A stretch of 64,000 nt of DNA from Odiellus spinosus (lineage: Eukaryota; Arthropoda; Arachnida; Opiliones; Phalangiidae). The stretch's first letter is position 1; each line of letters opens with the position of its first letter. The stretch spans positions 15,680,183-15,744,182 of the forward strand of contig OY987238.1 in the NCBI GenBank assembly GCA_963920705.1. Direction: 5' to 3'. Of this stretch, positions 25,801 to 38,200 are shown in pieces. Position numbers and translations under genes: made by a program. A model generated the notes under the pieces. The model did not search any database, was not told the origin of the DNA, and saw nothing but the letters and a program-made list of their open reading frames with translations.

Positions 25801-26570
25801 CCTCTGCTTGCGTTTTTGACTATCACTTTCATCGTTACGACCTCCGCGCTTAATATTTTGACCATGGTATCAAGTTTAGATTCATTCTATGACCTACTTG
25901 TAATTATTATGACCTTTTGCGTAATATTTTTACCTTGGTATCCATTGTCACGACCTCAGCTTCGATATTTTTGTCCGATAGGCTTAATTTTCCTACGTGT
26001 TTTTGATATTTTTTACGAATATCTTCCTTGTTACAACCTTTGCGTAGAATTTCAACCATCGTATCATTTTTGCAAGCGCATTTATTCATTTTTGACCAGT
26101 AGTTTTGTTGCTACGTGATATTTAGACCTTTTTTATTGCACCTGGCCAACTTTGACCTTTTTATATCACGCGTGGTTAACTTTGACCCTTTGGTATCGCA
26201 CCTGGCTAACTTTGACCCTTTGGTATCGCGCCTGGCTAACTTTGACCTATCCGTAACCTTTTGACCTTAAAATAAAATTCGAATAAGTAAAACTAGTTTG
26301 GGTACGTAAAAACTTGGAATGCGATCGGCGATTGTAGGTAAATACTTCGCGGACGTCGATATCCCTTTGGAATTGACGGCGTTGTGGCGTTACATGTATT
26401 ACATGTATCAATTGGACGCTTTCACCCAATCGTGTCCGGCCGACCAGGACATCATCAACCACTATAAACTGCAACAGGGAACCAAGATGAAGAAACACGA
26501 AGAATTGGAAACGCCAACTTACACCACCAACATACCGACGGACGTTGATATCAATAACGGGCATAATTAA
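16874..26570 (+). CDS. Chloride intracellular channel (CLIC) family protein
   Basis: Five exons: 16874-16942, 24534-24635, 24721-24924, 25424-25598, 26338-26570, giving 260 residues, the usual CLIC length. The N-terminal thioredoxin-like domain carries the glutaredoxin-type site CLFC (Cys35, Cys38), followed by VTTVDM and a Pro-rich strand TPPPILI with the cis-proline region typical of the GST fold. The all-helical C-terminal half has GRFLTGDTMCCFDCELMPRL and, in the last exon, ALWRYMYYMYQ with TQSCPADQDI, close to the CLIC signature. The acidic N-terminus (NQNEIEEIPEIE) is also family-like. CLICs are soluble GST-fold proteins with oxidoreductase activity that can associate with membranes. 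The first intron is 7.6 kb, far longer than the others. Confidence 0.93.
16943..24533 (+). other. 7.6 kb first intron of the CLIC gene
   Basis: AT-rich sequence with no supported exon on either strand. It holds a 16-bp minisatellite near 20.8 kb, copies of the TTAAAGGGA-type motif near 22293 and 23431, and a GT/G-rich patch near 22610-22720 that could be regulatory. Long first introns often carry enhancers, but nothing here proves it. Confidence 0.5.
20826..20937. repeat. 16-bp minisatellite, about seven copies
   Basis: Unit AATCCGTTCATAGCTT in six near-perfect copies and one degenerate copy, inside CLIC intron 1. Confidence 0.9.
25675..26260. repeat. Degenerate ~30-bp tandem repeat
   Basis: A drifting array based on TTTGACC and GGTAT. 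The last part (26120-26250) is regular, with AACTTTGACCCTTTGGTATC recurring about every 30 bases. It fills the last CLIC intron between exons 4 and 5. Confidence 0.75.
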
Positions 26571-26854
26571 CAAACCCCTCCAGACCCCCCCCCCCCCAAA
26601 CCCCCAAAATCATATTAATACGAAAGAAGGAGAGATCCAGAGTCCTAATGGACAAAATACTTGCCCCCCCCCCCCCCCTCGTGTCTCCGTTCCAAGGCGC
26701 AATTATTTCAAAAACTATTAAACCAATTTATTTTTCATTCGCTAAGTTTTTTGACGTCATCAAAAATGGGGAATACTTTAAGCTCAGATTTAATTCTATT
26801 TTTTAAGAAACAAACGGGATTGGATTGAAATTAAGCTTAATTCGATTATGATTG

Positions 26855-27205
26855 GTATTTAATGAAGGCGCTAATCGACCAATCACGTAAGAGATAGAGC
26901 TATAGCCACGTTTAAAATCATTGAAATTATAAACAAAAATTACGTTATCTTTAAAGAAAATTCTATCTAAACCAAAATAGGTGGACCATATTTAAGGTTA
27001 GAATTTAATGAAGGGACTAACCGACCAATCAGATACAAGATTGAGATTTTCAAAGCCTTCAAATTATAAAATAAATTACGTTATCTTTAAACAAAAATTA
27101 GAAAAAAACCTTAAATGGGGGACCAGATTTTATTTAAGGCTAGAACTTAATGAAGGAACTAATCGACCAATCAGATGCGAGATGGGAATTCTGTCAAAGC
27201 TTATT
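26855..27205. repeat. ~144-bp tandem repeat, three degenerate copies
   Basis: AATGAAGG followed by CTAATCGACCAATCA-type sequence begins at 26861, 27007 and 27149, with a shared AATTACGTTATCTTTAAA block between them. Confidence 0.75.
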
Positions 27206-28604
27206 ATCTGATTGGTCCATTTTTCCCCATGGTACGAAATTCTCCAACTAAATTTCAAATTCAAATTCTATTTAATTGCAATTATTTGAAATTGAATTTG
27301 AGCTTTGAATATTTAATTTTTTAATATTTGAGCTTTCAGTTTCCCTTTAAACGTCGTCATTCAATTTTTTCCATTTCAAATTGATGAGAACTTCGATTTT
27401 ATTTTGTTGGTTAAAAAGGACCAATTTTTAGATTAACAAAAATAGTTTATATTCTCTCGATAAATAGTTGATTGTAACGTTTGTACGGAATAACTACGGA
27501 TCGTAGATGGGCCGTAATGTCAAGAAATTCCCCAAATAAACGAGTGACTTTGCCCACCTTGTTTTTTTATAATTTTTTTCCTCCCAATTCCTAAAAAGTT
27601 TCAAAATCTTAGCCAAGAATATTATTTATAGGAAAGATGATTTATTTTTTTTGGAAACGTACATTTCATCTTCCCTTTATTTTATTATTATTAATTATTA
27701 CGTCTCAGTTTTAAGAGTTTAGTTTTTAATTAAAGATTAAATCCAAAAATAAATTTCCTCGATCTTCGTTTAACCTTTAATTCCAATATTTCAATGATCC
27801 CTCGGTTAATCGTAATTAAATCTAATTATTTTAATTAGTCTTCCATTAAATAAGATTAGTTTTGCGATATTAATATAATTAAAATTATAAAAAAAAATTC
27901 TAAATTTTTACAAAAAATAATATTTAATTATTTAATTTTACTTTTAATTAAAGTTAAATTAAATTTAAAGTTAAATTTTGGCTAGATTTAAGTGGTGCTC
28001 CAATTTTTCTTAAAATAAATAAATATAATTAATACAAAATTAATTTGAATAAATTAGCGTATATTAGGATTTATATTAACTATTATATTAACTATCTAAG
28101 CCTAACTAAAAATAATTTGATAAATTGAAAAAAAAATATTCTCAAAAACCAAAAATATTTTCAAAAATTAAAAATGGTATTTTCAAAATGTTTTTCTACG
28201 CGTTGATGTTTTTGGATATTTTTAGTAACACGACGCTAAAGTCGTTAACGGATCTTTAAATATTAAAAAATAAATATTTAAATTTAAAAAATATTACGCC
28301 TGAAATTTGAAATTAGGCCAAAATTAGATCAAATTTAAAAAGTACATTTAGATTTGAAATATACTATGCAATTTTCTCTTTTAGTTGAACTTGATTCTAA
28401 AACGTCGTCCGCTTATTAATATTGGAATGAGAGACGTTAGGCTTAAAGGATGATAGATGGGGCTATGGTAAGGTGCTTTCGAAGAAACTTTCAATATAAC
28501 GCGGGAAAAAAAACCAAGGCTTAGTAGCGAAATAAACCCTTTTTAGGGTGAAATACAAACTTCCTCCTATTATTCCCCCATTCTTTTGTCTGTTAAGTTC
28601 ATTT

Positions 28605-28803
28605 TTAGGCTTAGCTTTTTGTAGCGGACGACGGATCCCTACTGATTAAAATCTGGTCTGAGGAACCAAGGCTTAAGTCAGATTTTCAGGCCAATTACCT
28701 GTTCTTTTTGATACTAGAAGTTAGGCTTAGCTTTTTGTAGCGGACGACGGATCCCTACTGATTAAAAAGACGCTAAAAGAAACCGAGGCTTAAGTCAGAT
28801 TTG
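28605..28803. repeat. Direct repeat of ~82 bp spaced by 116 bp
   Basis: TTAGGCTTAGCTTTTTGTAG with the following GCGGACGACGGATCCCTACT occurs at 28605 and again at 28721; both end in GGCTTAAGTCAGATTT. The AGCGGACGACG core also appears in a dispersed repeat elsewhere in the window. Confidence 0.85.
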
Positions 28804-29344
28804 ATTTGAAGGACCAATTTTAATTTCCCAACTTTTAATTAAGTTTATAGGAACAGTTACAATCTTAGAATGAATTAGAATCGCTGCCAAAAGAGAGCAA
28901 TTTCGATTCTTAAATTAACTCCTTCGTATTTTTGTAGCTTTGAAATAATTATTTTATTCGTGAAAATCTAAATTCCGATAATATTGTGCCAAGAAAATTC
29001 AAAATAAGATTTAACCGAATATTACTAAAAAGTTAATACCATTAATTTTAATTGAAATTAAACCATCGCTTATAAATTAAGTTGAAAATTTCAATTTTCG
29101 TTGGCTAAAACTCTTGTAAAATAATTTCCGATATTGTTTATTTTCTCTTAATTTGTTTATTATATTTGTTAGCGCACTTTCGAAAGTAAACACCTAAACA
29201 TTGATTCATCTTGTCATAAGAATTTTTTTTTTTTTTTTTTTGTAAAATTTCAAAGTTCCGCACCGAGGTAAAATAATAAAAGTTTAAATGTTAATTTTAT
29301 TAACATTGTTTTAGCTCGAAAATTCTTTATTTTCTAAGCGTTGG

Positions 29345-29860
29345 ACGTTGGTGAGTAAGTAAACGAATTTTCCTTCGTCCTACGTCATTGGTGACATTTT
29401 AGGGACTGTAGGGGACTTAGGGGGGATCGTAAAACACGACTTGGTGAGTGGCGAGAAAGTGACTAAAGCGATTTGAATTATTTTTAGCTCGAAAATTATT
29501 TTTGTAGACGTTGGTGAGTAAGTAAACGAATTTTCCTTCGTCCTACGTCATTGGTGACATTTTAGGGACTGTAGGGGACTTAGGGGGGATCGTAAAACAC
29601 GACTTGGTGAGTGGCGGGAAAGTGCCTAAAGCTATTTGAATTATTTTTAGCTCGAAAATTATTTTTGTAGACGTTGGTGAGTAAGTAAACGAATTTTCCT
29701 TCGTCCTACGTCATTGGTGACATTTTAGGGATTGAAGGGAACAGGGGAGGAATCGTAAAACGCGACATAGTGACTTTAATTAGGCGTGAATTCGTGATTT
29801 TTCAGGACTTGAACTTAATTGGTGACTCGCGGGAACTTCTAGGACCATTCTCTTGGCTCG
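29345..29860. repeat. 163-bp tandem repeat, about three copies
   Basis: ACGTTGGTGAGTAAGTAAAC starts copies at 29345, 29508 and 29671, giving a period of exactly 163 bp twice. Copies 1 and 2 are almost identical; the third diverges after about 70 bases. Further GGTGACT/GGTGAGT fragments trail to about 30060. Confidence 0.9.
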
Positions 29861-32378
29861 AATTGGTGACTTGTGCGAATTTCGGCCTCGCGTGAATTGT
29901 TGACTGGCGGCGGGAGAGTGCCTAAAGCCATTTGAATTGACGAACTAGGATGAGTGACTTGGTGACTACGCTAAATTGGTGATAAGTTAAGGAACGGAGG
30001 CGAATTTCAAGTAGATGTGGTGAGTGGTTCAAATTGGTGATTGTATTAAGTTACGTTGAGTTAATTCAAGAAACAATAGATACTTGTAGCCATTTTTTGA
30101 ACAAATGAAGGCGCGATTTTTCAGTCTCTTAACTCTAGATGCTTTTCCAATAGATATTTTGGGGGGTCTAGCTGTACCCCCTTTCCTAACCCCCCACTTA
30201 AAACTACAATATAATGAAGTATACCCCCTCCCCCCGGTTGATTAATAATGCAAGAAAATTTAAGTTTGTTGTCAATTTTTCTTATACAAATGAATGTTTA
30301 TACTTCGTACCAAAGAGTTTATCGATTCCTGGAATCATTTTTTTTAAGTAATAAAAGCTTTCTAATGTTTACGCGCGGTTGCCATGACGACCACCGGTGA
30401 CCGGTAAACCACGTGAGACTTCGGACATTCCATAGAGTGTTGTTTCGAAGCTAGTTATAAGCTAGGACCAGATCGCGAACATTTATACGAATAGTAACGA
30501 ACAAAGAATTGTACTCCTCGTCTCGTAATTTCAAAGGATAACTTATTTTTGAACAAACTCGTCGTTAATTCGTTAAGTAATTAAGATTAATTATTAAGGT
30601 AAGCGTTTAATTTAACACGAGCACAACGCGCGCGAGCATTCCTTAATTTACGCGCACAATGTTTTCATTTTCGCTAAGCCTAATTGGGTGGAACGGGAAC
30701 CGGAGAGCGCGTTATTATCTTAGTCCGGTAAAGTTGTTACTTATGGTAACGCGTGATGGTAAAAAGATGATTACTCATTGAAATTAACGTATTTTGCATC
30801 TGCGGGAAACATTTTAAGCCTCTTATTGAACAAAGTATTAGTTGAAGTTGTGGTTACGTCCCCAAGTAATTGCAATTTAAATTTAGTTACGCTGTAAAAT
30901 GGTAAAAATTAATGCTAAAATGAGATGAAATAGACACAAAGATATGTGGTTGCATTTTTATTGTAAAGCCCAATTTTCAATCCAGCTTTTTCTTTCACTT
31001 TTCTAAGGGGAAGTTTAAAATTAATTTAGATACAGACTTCTCTGTCACTCGAAGCCAGCCCGTTAATTAATGCTCAAAAGCGTCTTGATTGAAAACGCGC
31101 CTTAAATGAATGCAATATCGTTAAGCCTAATTGAAATTTCTATATAATATTGCACGCTCGTATATCTTATTGATATTGCCCGACGTTTGCAACCTTTAAA
31201 TATACCTTAATTTCGCTATAAACACACTGTTTTTACAACGAGTATTAGGTGCAATCTTAAATTGTTACTCTTGGAGTAATGTTAACAAAAAGTAGGTGTT
31301 TTTTTGTCAATGGTCACGGGCGGAAAAGGTCGGGTTTGCTTTCGACCTCGGCATTTTGCCAATTCCAGTACCATTACTCTCTGTCGGTATGACAAGGTTA
31401 AGGCTAATTTATGCCCAAGATTACTTACATCGGCTCTTAATTAACCTGATCAAAATAATTAGATTTAAATTAAATTTTAACCAACGCGTACCGGACTTTA
31501 AACATTAAAAAATAAAATTAAAAAATAACCAGCTAAAGTAGGAGTGAGCCTTCCACTGTACTAAACTCCGTCAAGCACGCCCATCCGTGTCAAAATGACC
31601 CTTAACCTTTCGATCGTGAATTTAATGGAAATCACTGGACAATTGTCCAACAACAAAAAAATATTTAAATACAAATTAAAATTACTTGAACAAAAATATG
31701 TACATCAGTTACGGATAAGTACATTGAATTTAATGTACTGTTTAACAAATGAGTACGGATTTGTACTTAAAATCAAAATCAGACCTTGGGAGTTATTTTT
31801 AATTTCCTAAATATTATTTTTTTTTAATTAATGGCGATACTGAAAATAGACTTCGCTTCTTTCTGTTAATTTCCGGCCATCACGAACTTCACGATCGATC
31901 GGTTGTTTGTATACGAAACGGACGTGATTGCTTGACCCCTTCTTATATCTCGCGGGGATAGGTAGAAGGCTAAAAGCGATAATTGAAGGCGTTACTCCAA
32001 TGACAAAACATGAATTTTATTCAGAATAAAGATTAATAATTATTTTTGCTTCAAAATATTGTTAGGCTTAGCGGAAAATGCTTTTCATTTTTGACCAGTC
32101 TTTAGAAGCGAACGTGGGCAATTTAACGGATGGACTAGACATTAGGAACCCTTAACCTAGATAAAGAAGTCGCGATCTTTCATCTATTTGAAACGTTACC
32201 CATAATGACCCATGGTCTATAGACGCTCCAAATACTCGTAATTAAAATTACGGGCTCAAATTTGCGCTAGCAATGCGGAAGAGTTACGCGAACAACTCAA
32301 ATTAAGCTCTCCTAAGATAACGGATAGTTTTTATTGGGATTATTAATCTGATAGCGTGGGATTATCCGCCTTATTTTC

Positions 32379-32470
32379 TAGCTTAGCGGACGAGGTTGAC
32401 CGTAACAAATAGTACATTCAAAGTCAGGCTGTTTCCATAATGGAACATGATTTTAAAGGGGCAAATTTCT
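32379..32470 (+). repeat. Dispersed repeat copy (TTAGCGGACGA family)
   Basis: Contains TTAGCGGACGAGGTTGACC, GTAACAAATAGTACATTCAA and ATGATTTTAAAGGGGCAAAT. The same blocks occur in the same order near 50679 and, partly, near 10488 and 61361. Family unknown; there is no coding capacity. Confidence 0.6.
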
Positions 32471-34289
32471 GAGCAATTTTCATCAGGAAATCAATTAGAA
32501 ATTTTTGCTCTACCCTGAAACGTCGTGAGATTATAATTTAATCTTATAAAGAAGTATAATTTCGTTTAAAAACCCGTCCGTGGTTAGCGTGAGAACCAAT
32601 ATTAGATCGAAACGGAGTTATTTGCGTGACATTTTGAAGTTGGGTTAGCTTTTACGAACGAAGAATGCCTCGAATTTCTTCTATAAGTTAAAACCGATAG
32701 GAAAAACGCTATTGATTGCCATTGAATGTTAGCCAGACGTTTTTTTTTCCAATAGCTATTCTTACGCCTTGTTTTCACTAAACCAATCGCAATTAGAGAT
32801 ATTGTCAAAGTCGGGGACATCAGTTCCCCTTAAAGTCTGAACTAACAACGCTTAGAGTGGTACTAGTTGCTTTGAAAGATATTCTTCGACCAAACATCGA
32901 TTTAACTTTATTTCGCGTTTATATTCGTATAAATAGAACTAATGCCAAGGTATCTATAGCTATATACCTTTCCCTCTTCCTTAATCTAAACCTTTTACTC
33001 TCTAGCTTAGTTTATAATAATCTCTATTACGTCACGGTTGGTGAATGTTCGATTATTGTTTCCATAGTCTGATGAACTCAACTATTTTTATATCTACTTG
33101 TATTAGGTATCAACAACGTAGAGAAGTTGGTAACGCTCGTAATAGTTAGTGTTTTACTTGACTCCTAGAGAAAGAGAGGTTAGTGACAGCGAGGTACACC
33201 TTTTTTTTGATATAAGAATAATGTTCTTTGGAGTTGTAATAATTCACTTGTTTATTTATTGACGTATTTGGTCGCTAGGCAACCTTGTATTCTTTAGATG
33301 TTTCTGACATTTAGATTATACAGGCTCCCTTTCTATCGAAAGATTTTTAGCATATTGATAAAGAGTTGTCAAGAAATCGGGCAAATATCGGGGTAAATGA
33401 GTGAAATTTCTGGAAGCGAAGTTGGATTAAGTTCCATTTATTGGAGGGTATATTCCTATAAGTGGTGCCATTGCGAATAATTGGGAAAATTCAAAGATGA
33501 AACAGTTGTAGCTTATTTTATTGAGACATTAGTATCTCAGTTCCTTAGTTAGCGATGACGTAACTGATTGCCTATTTAGCATTACCAAAGGTCGCGGTTA
33601 ACTCCTCGACTGATTTATGAATAGATAGAATAATATTAGGATTGCTATAAGTTCTTCGAGTACTTTGTACCGAGAATTGGTCCTTTTTGTTCGTTTTGAA
33701 CTAAAAATAGCCCCTCTGTCCCTTAGAAATATCAATTCCTTATTGGTCCGAATTCCGCGCGATCCGAAATACTCGAATAATACGAATTGTTTTATCGCGT
33801 GTTGTTTATTTCAAAATAAACGGAAAAATTTCCGCGTTAACTTTCGTTTCGGAGCCCCTCGGATTTCGGAGTGTAATATTAGTGTCCAGGAGTTGGTAAT
33901 TCCTCGTTAGTAATCGATACGTCTAGACCAGTACATCGCGACAAAGTTGAGACAGACACACCGCGCACTTTTTATATTAAAACGGTTTTAATTTGGTTTA
34001 GTTCTGACTAACAGGAAGCATTGTTTTTGGGGGGATAACGCGACTTGTTTTCAACAGTTTAAAGGCATTTCCCGCTTGAAACGAATCAGGATATTAACTA
34101 AATTTTTGCCTTCGTATCGATTTGTCTTGGTAGAATATTTAGCTTTAGTTAAACTTAATGAAAAGTCGCTCGTTTGTGTACGTTGCTCGTTTGTGTACGC
34201 GACCAGAGGCCATTGACATCTCGCTATAACAGCGCATTTTTAAATTAAATTTCACCTTTGCTTTTATTCTTTATCAGTTTCAAGCAAGG

Positions 34290-34499
34290 TCAGGTTAGGT
34301 TAGGTTAGGTCCTGACCTAACCTAACCTAACCTGACCTAACCTGACCTGACCTGACCTGACCTGACCTGACCTAACCTAACCTAACCTGACCTAACCTGA
34401 CCTGACCTGACCTAACCTAACCTGACCTGACCTAACCTAACCTGACCTAACCTGACCTGACCTGATCTAACCTGACCTGACCTGATCTGATTTGATCTG
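34290..34499. repeat. CCTAA/CCTGA pentamer array with a strand switch at its left end
   Basis: Starts with four AGGTT units, flips at AGGTCCTGACCT, and continues as mixed CCTAA and CCTGA pentamers for about 180 bp. The flip makes the left end self-complementary. It resembles the arthropod telomere pentamer TTAGG in sequence, but is short, mixed and internal. Confidence 0.9.
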
Positions 34500-35262
34500 T
34501 CTATTGTGAGATCCGTTTAAATGCTACGTATTGAAAAAGTCTATCCCCGTAACATCAACCGTATTACGTCCAAATCGATGGACAAAAATGACCAAATAAA
34601 AATAATTTATTCCGTCTAATGATTTTGAAACAATGGAAAGAAAATATTAGACGTCCCTTTTGGTCATTTGGCCTCTTTTGTTTCTTTTAGATAATTCCCC
34701 TCGTTTCGCTACATTGTCTCGGACTCTATCAACGAACACGTCGCGTTCCTCGATTATAGTTTGAGGGTGTAGGTCAAAGGCGAAGACTGGTAATTTGCTC
34801 GGGGCAATGGGTCAGATCGATGCCAAATTACTATCATGATAATCAGACCATGTTTCTTTTTGTAAGTTATTGAAAAGAAGCCGAAGTCCGTGCCTTTATA
34901 AATTGGCGACTAGCTCAATCACCTAATGGCACACGCGCACGCACCATTTAAACTTGTTCCCAGCACACGTGGTTACGTAATCATCTTAGATCGCAATCGG
35001 GTCACGAGTGTTAGGAAAGAAATTCAAATTAGGCGTTTGTGTTTTTATTTTCTCCGTGGTTAGACAAATTAGGTTTAACGATTTAGTTAAGCGTAAACGA
35101 GACTCGTAATTTTGCCCGTTAAGTTTCGCTCCGGTGTAATTTGGCAGAGAGAATTGTCCTCGTCACCAGTCCCTATCGTGTCCTCAACGTGTTTTCTATC
35201 ATCAAGGCGGAAGAATTAAGTCGAATTGCCGTCGTTATCTCGTAAATCTCGGCTCAGGGTCT

Positions 35263-38200
35263 ATGTCCGCTTGTACCGTAGTCGAATCCGCCAACCTGCC
35301 GCTGCCACCGATTAGATCTTCGGCGGCCAGTGGCCAGGCGGGCGCCCAAGCGGGAGGGGGACCCAGTGGCGCCGCTCAAACTTTTCCCCTCATGGCCGTC
35401 GTTAGCGAGGATCCCATATCTCTATGGCTTAAACTAGGCGAGTATTTGAGAAAACAACTCACTACTTGTACTTGTAAATAGAGTTAGAATCGAAGACAAT
35501 TACTTTAGGGGCCCTGGAAAAACTGGAACAAGCGGTTCTAGACGGGTACGGCGACCACTTATTCGGGAAAACGTCAAGGATACCGCAAGTCAATAAATTC
35601 TTACGTCAAGTACCAGCCTTCCAAGCGAAAATCAACGAAATCCATCGAGCCATCGTTGATGGAAAACGCGACGAAGTTGCCCGACTCATCGACCACAAGA
35701 AGTTAGCCTTCAGTAAGGACCATATGGGCGCGAGTCCGCTACACAAAGCCGTCCTTTACAACCAGAACGAAATCGTGGCTTACTTATTGGAAGAATATCC
35801 CAGCGCCTTGCACGCCAGAGACCACGTAACACGACCTTGTAACCTTTAACCCCGACTCGAATAATTAAGAGTGTTCGATTTTGGACATTTCAGCAAGGTA
35901 GGACACCGTTACATTACGCGGCCGTACTTCCGGACGAAGGAGAGATCTACCAGGCACTCTTAGAGGCTGGCGCCGACGAAAGAGTCACTGATGTCGTAAG
36001 TAACGATTTAAAATGATCCGTAACAACCAAGATCTCCTATTTAATCGCGAGTAATTGGTCAAAAGCACCCAGACTGTTTTACCTAGTGTGACGTCTTTTT
36101 TACTTTACATTTCAACGCTCTACCATTATATAACCAAATACATATTCTTATCCAATCAGAAACAAGATGGTCAAACCCGTAGAATAGCCACACCTCTCGT
36201 GTTAGTTTAAATCAGTTTTTCATGACACTCGTGGTGGCTATTAATCTAATTTGCTTAAAACTGATCTCAATTTAGTAGGTTTTTGGGTTACATCTATTAT
36301 TTGATTGGCAAGCGGAGTTCGCGTAATATTTCAAAGCTAGTCCGAACGGAATAAGAAATAGTTTATTCGTACTTGGCTCCGAATACGGAGAATTTTCTTG
36401 AAAGGTCAAACCGTATAATAATTACGGTATCATTTTGCGAAATGTCTGGAAGCTTTCAAGTTGATTGGTTACTCGCGGTTTAGTCGGAAGAATAGAGGTT
36501 TTTTTTTCTATTGTATTTCCAGTACGGACATAAACCCGATTATTATTTGAACACGCGAGACGAACTGACCGTCGAGAATCTCAAAGAAGGAGCCGTGGTC
36601 AATAAAATTAAAAGAGTCAGAGCCAAGGGAAACCGCAACAAGCATATCGACCAACGAGGACTGTCCGCCAGTGAGTCAACTACGAGTAAATTTAGGCCCG
36701 GCTTCGAGTTTCTTAAATATCTTCCAATTTATTCGCTTTAAATGTAGAACCGGCCATTAGCAAATCTCAGATCAAAGAGCTTATTTCGAAGCAGACGGAC
36801 TTGTCACTCCTTGAAGACTTAACTATTCAAGGACACGGCGACAAACTGCTTGGTGAGACGAGCCAAGATCCGGAAATTGCCGAATATCTCGAGAAACTCC
36901 CGAAATTACTCGAGGAAATCTTAGACGTTCATCGAGCGGCGGTCAGAGGTCGCTTGATGGAAGTTCAGGAATTGTTACGAGAGAAACCAAACTTGGCTCT
37001 GTCGAGGGATCAATTAGGGGCTACTCCTTTACACAAGGCCGTTCTCTACGGACATCTGCAAGCCGCGCAATTACTAGCGGAACAGTATCCCGCGGCTCTC
37101 AACGCCAAGGATGTCGTAAGTCCAGGCTAATTAAATTACTAGAAATTATTTAAATAGAATTAGAAGACTTCCAAAAAAGGGTAGAATTCAAGACTGCCTG
37201 TAATTTAGTCATTACGTAATCTAGTACACGCGTATTTTAGCATTACGGTAATTAGCTTCGGTAATCATTGGCGTTCGATATGTTTTTATTTTCGTGACCC
37301 CGTTTTGACTCGGGAAGATTTAAACTAGACATAATTAAATTCGATTAAATTAAAATAATTAGATTGCGGTTAGGTTAGTAACTTAGATACACGCGCGTAA
37401 TTTAAATAACATTTAAAAACAATTAAGTCGAATTAAATTTTTCCCACAAACTTATTTTGAACGCAGGATGGAAGGACACCATTACATTACGCGGCCATCC
37501 TTAAAGATGACAAAGAAATATATTACATGCTTTTGAATTGCGGGGCTAGTAACGGAATTCCAGACGCGGTAATTATGCGAGTAATTAAGGAGTTTTCCGA
37601 GAGATACGTCCTAATTAAAATAAATTAAATCGCAGAAAGGTAAAACTCCGGAACAATTACTTCATCACCGTGAACAGTTGACCCTGGAAGCTATCGTCAA
37701 GCGAAGTCAAAGGGTCAACGCTAATCACGTGGCGAATACAACAACCAGAATAAAATTAAGATCACCCTTAACCAGTTAAGTTACTTTAGTTTATTAATTA
37801 TATTCTTAGCGACTAATTAAGATTAATTTTAATTAAAATAGAATCTCTTTCGGAAAGTGAAAGTTTAAAAACTCTGGGTAATCCCGATGGATCAGACGCT
37901 CTTAGTGGCGACGATTATGTAAGATGATCCCAAACTCATTCGAGGAACAATTACGTGACCTTTCCGACCTGTTTTAAAATTTTTGTATATTTTGTTGGAC
38001 AATAGCAGTCCATCGTCGATCAAAACTCGGTCTTCCGAAGTCAAAGATATTCCAGAAAACCCAGATTTCGAAGCAGGCCACCCTTACCTCCTCCGAGGCT
38101 TCAGAGTAAGTCTTTCCCTAATGACGCGAGCCCCGTTCTTAATTACTTCCGGTATAACTACCGCGAACAATCGCTGTAAGACTTATTTTGACAAATTATT

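Larger units (their letters stand above)
26571..35262. other. Gene-poor interval with several tandem repeats
   Basis: Between the CLIC stop and the ankyrin gene I see no coding region with believable composition or splice sites. The interval opens with two poly-C runs (around 26588 and 26665), then carries 144-bp, 116-bp-spaced and 163-bp repeats, a TTAGG-like pentamer array near its right end, and a copy of a dispersed element at 32379. The promoter of the ankyrin gene should lie in the last kilobase. Confidence 0.5.

Noticed and set aside
31296-31810. Two short plus-strand frames in the gene-poor interval
   Set aside because: AT-driven composition without domains or splice sites; chance openings are expected in this length of sequence.
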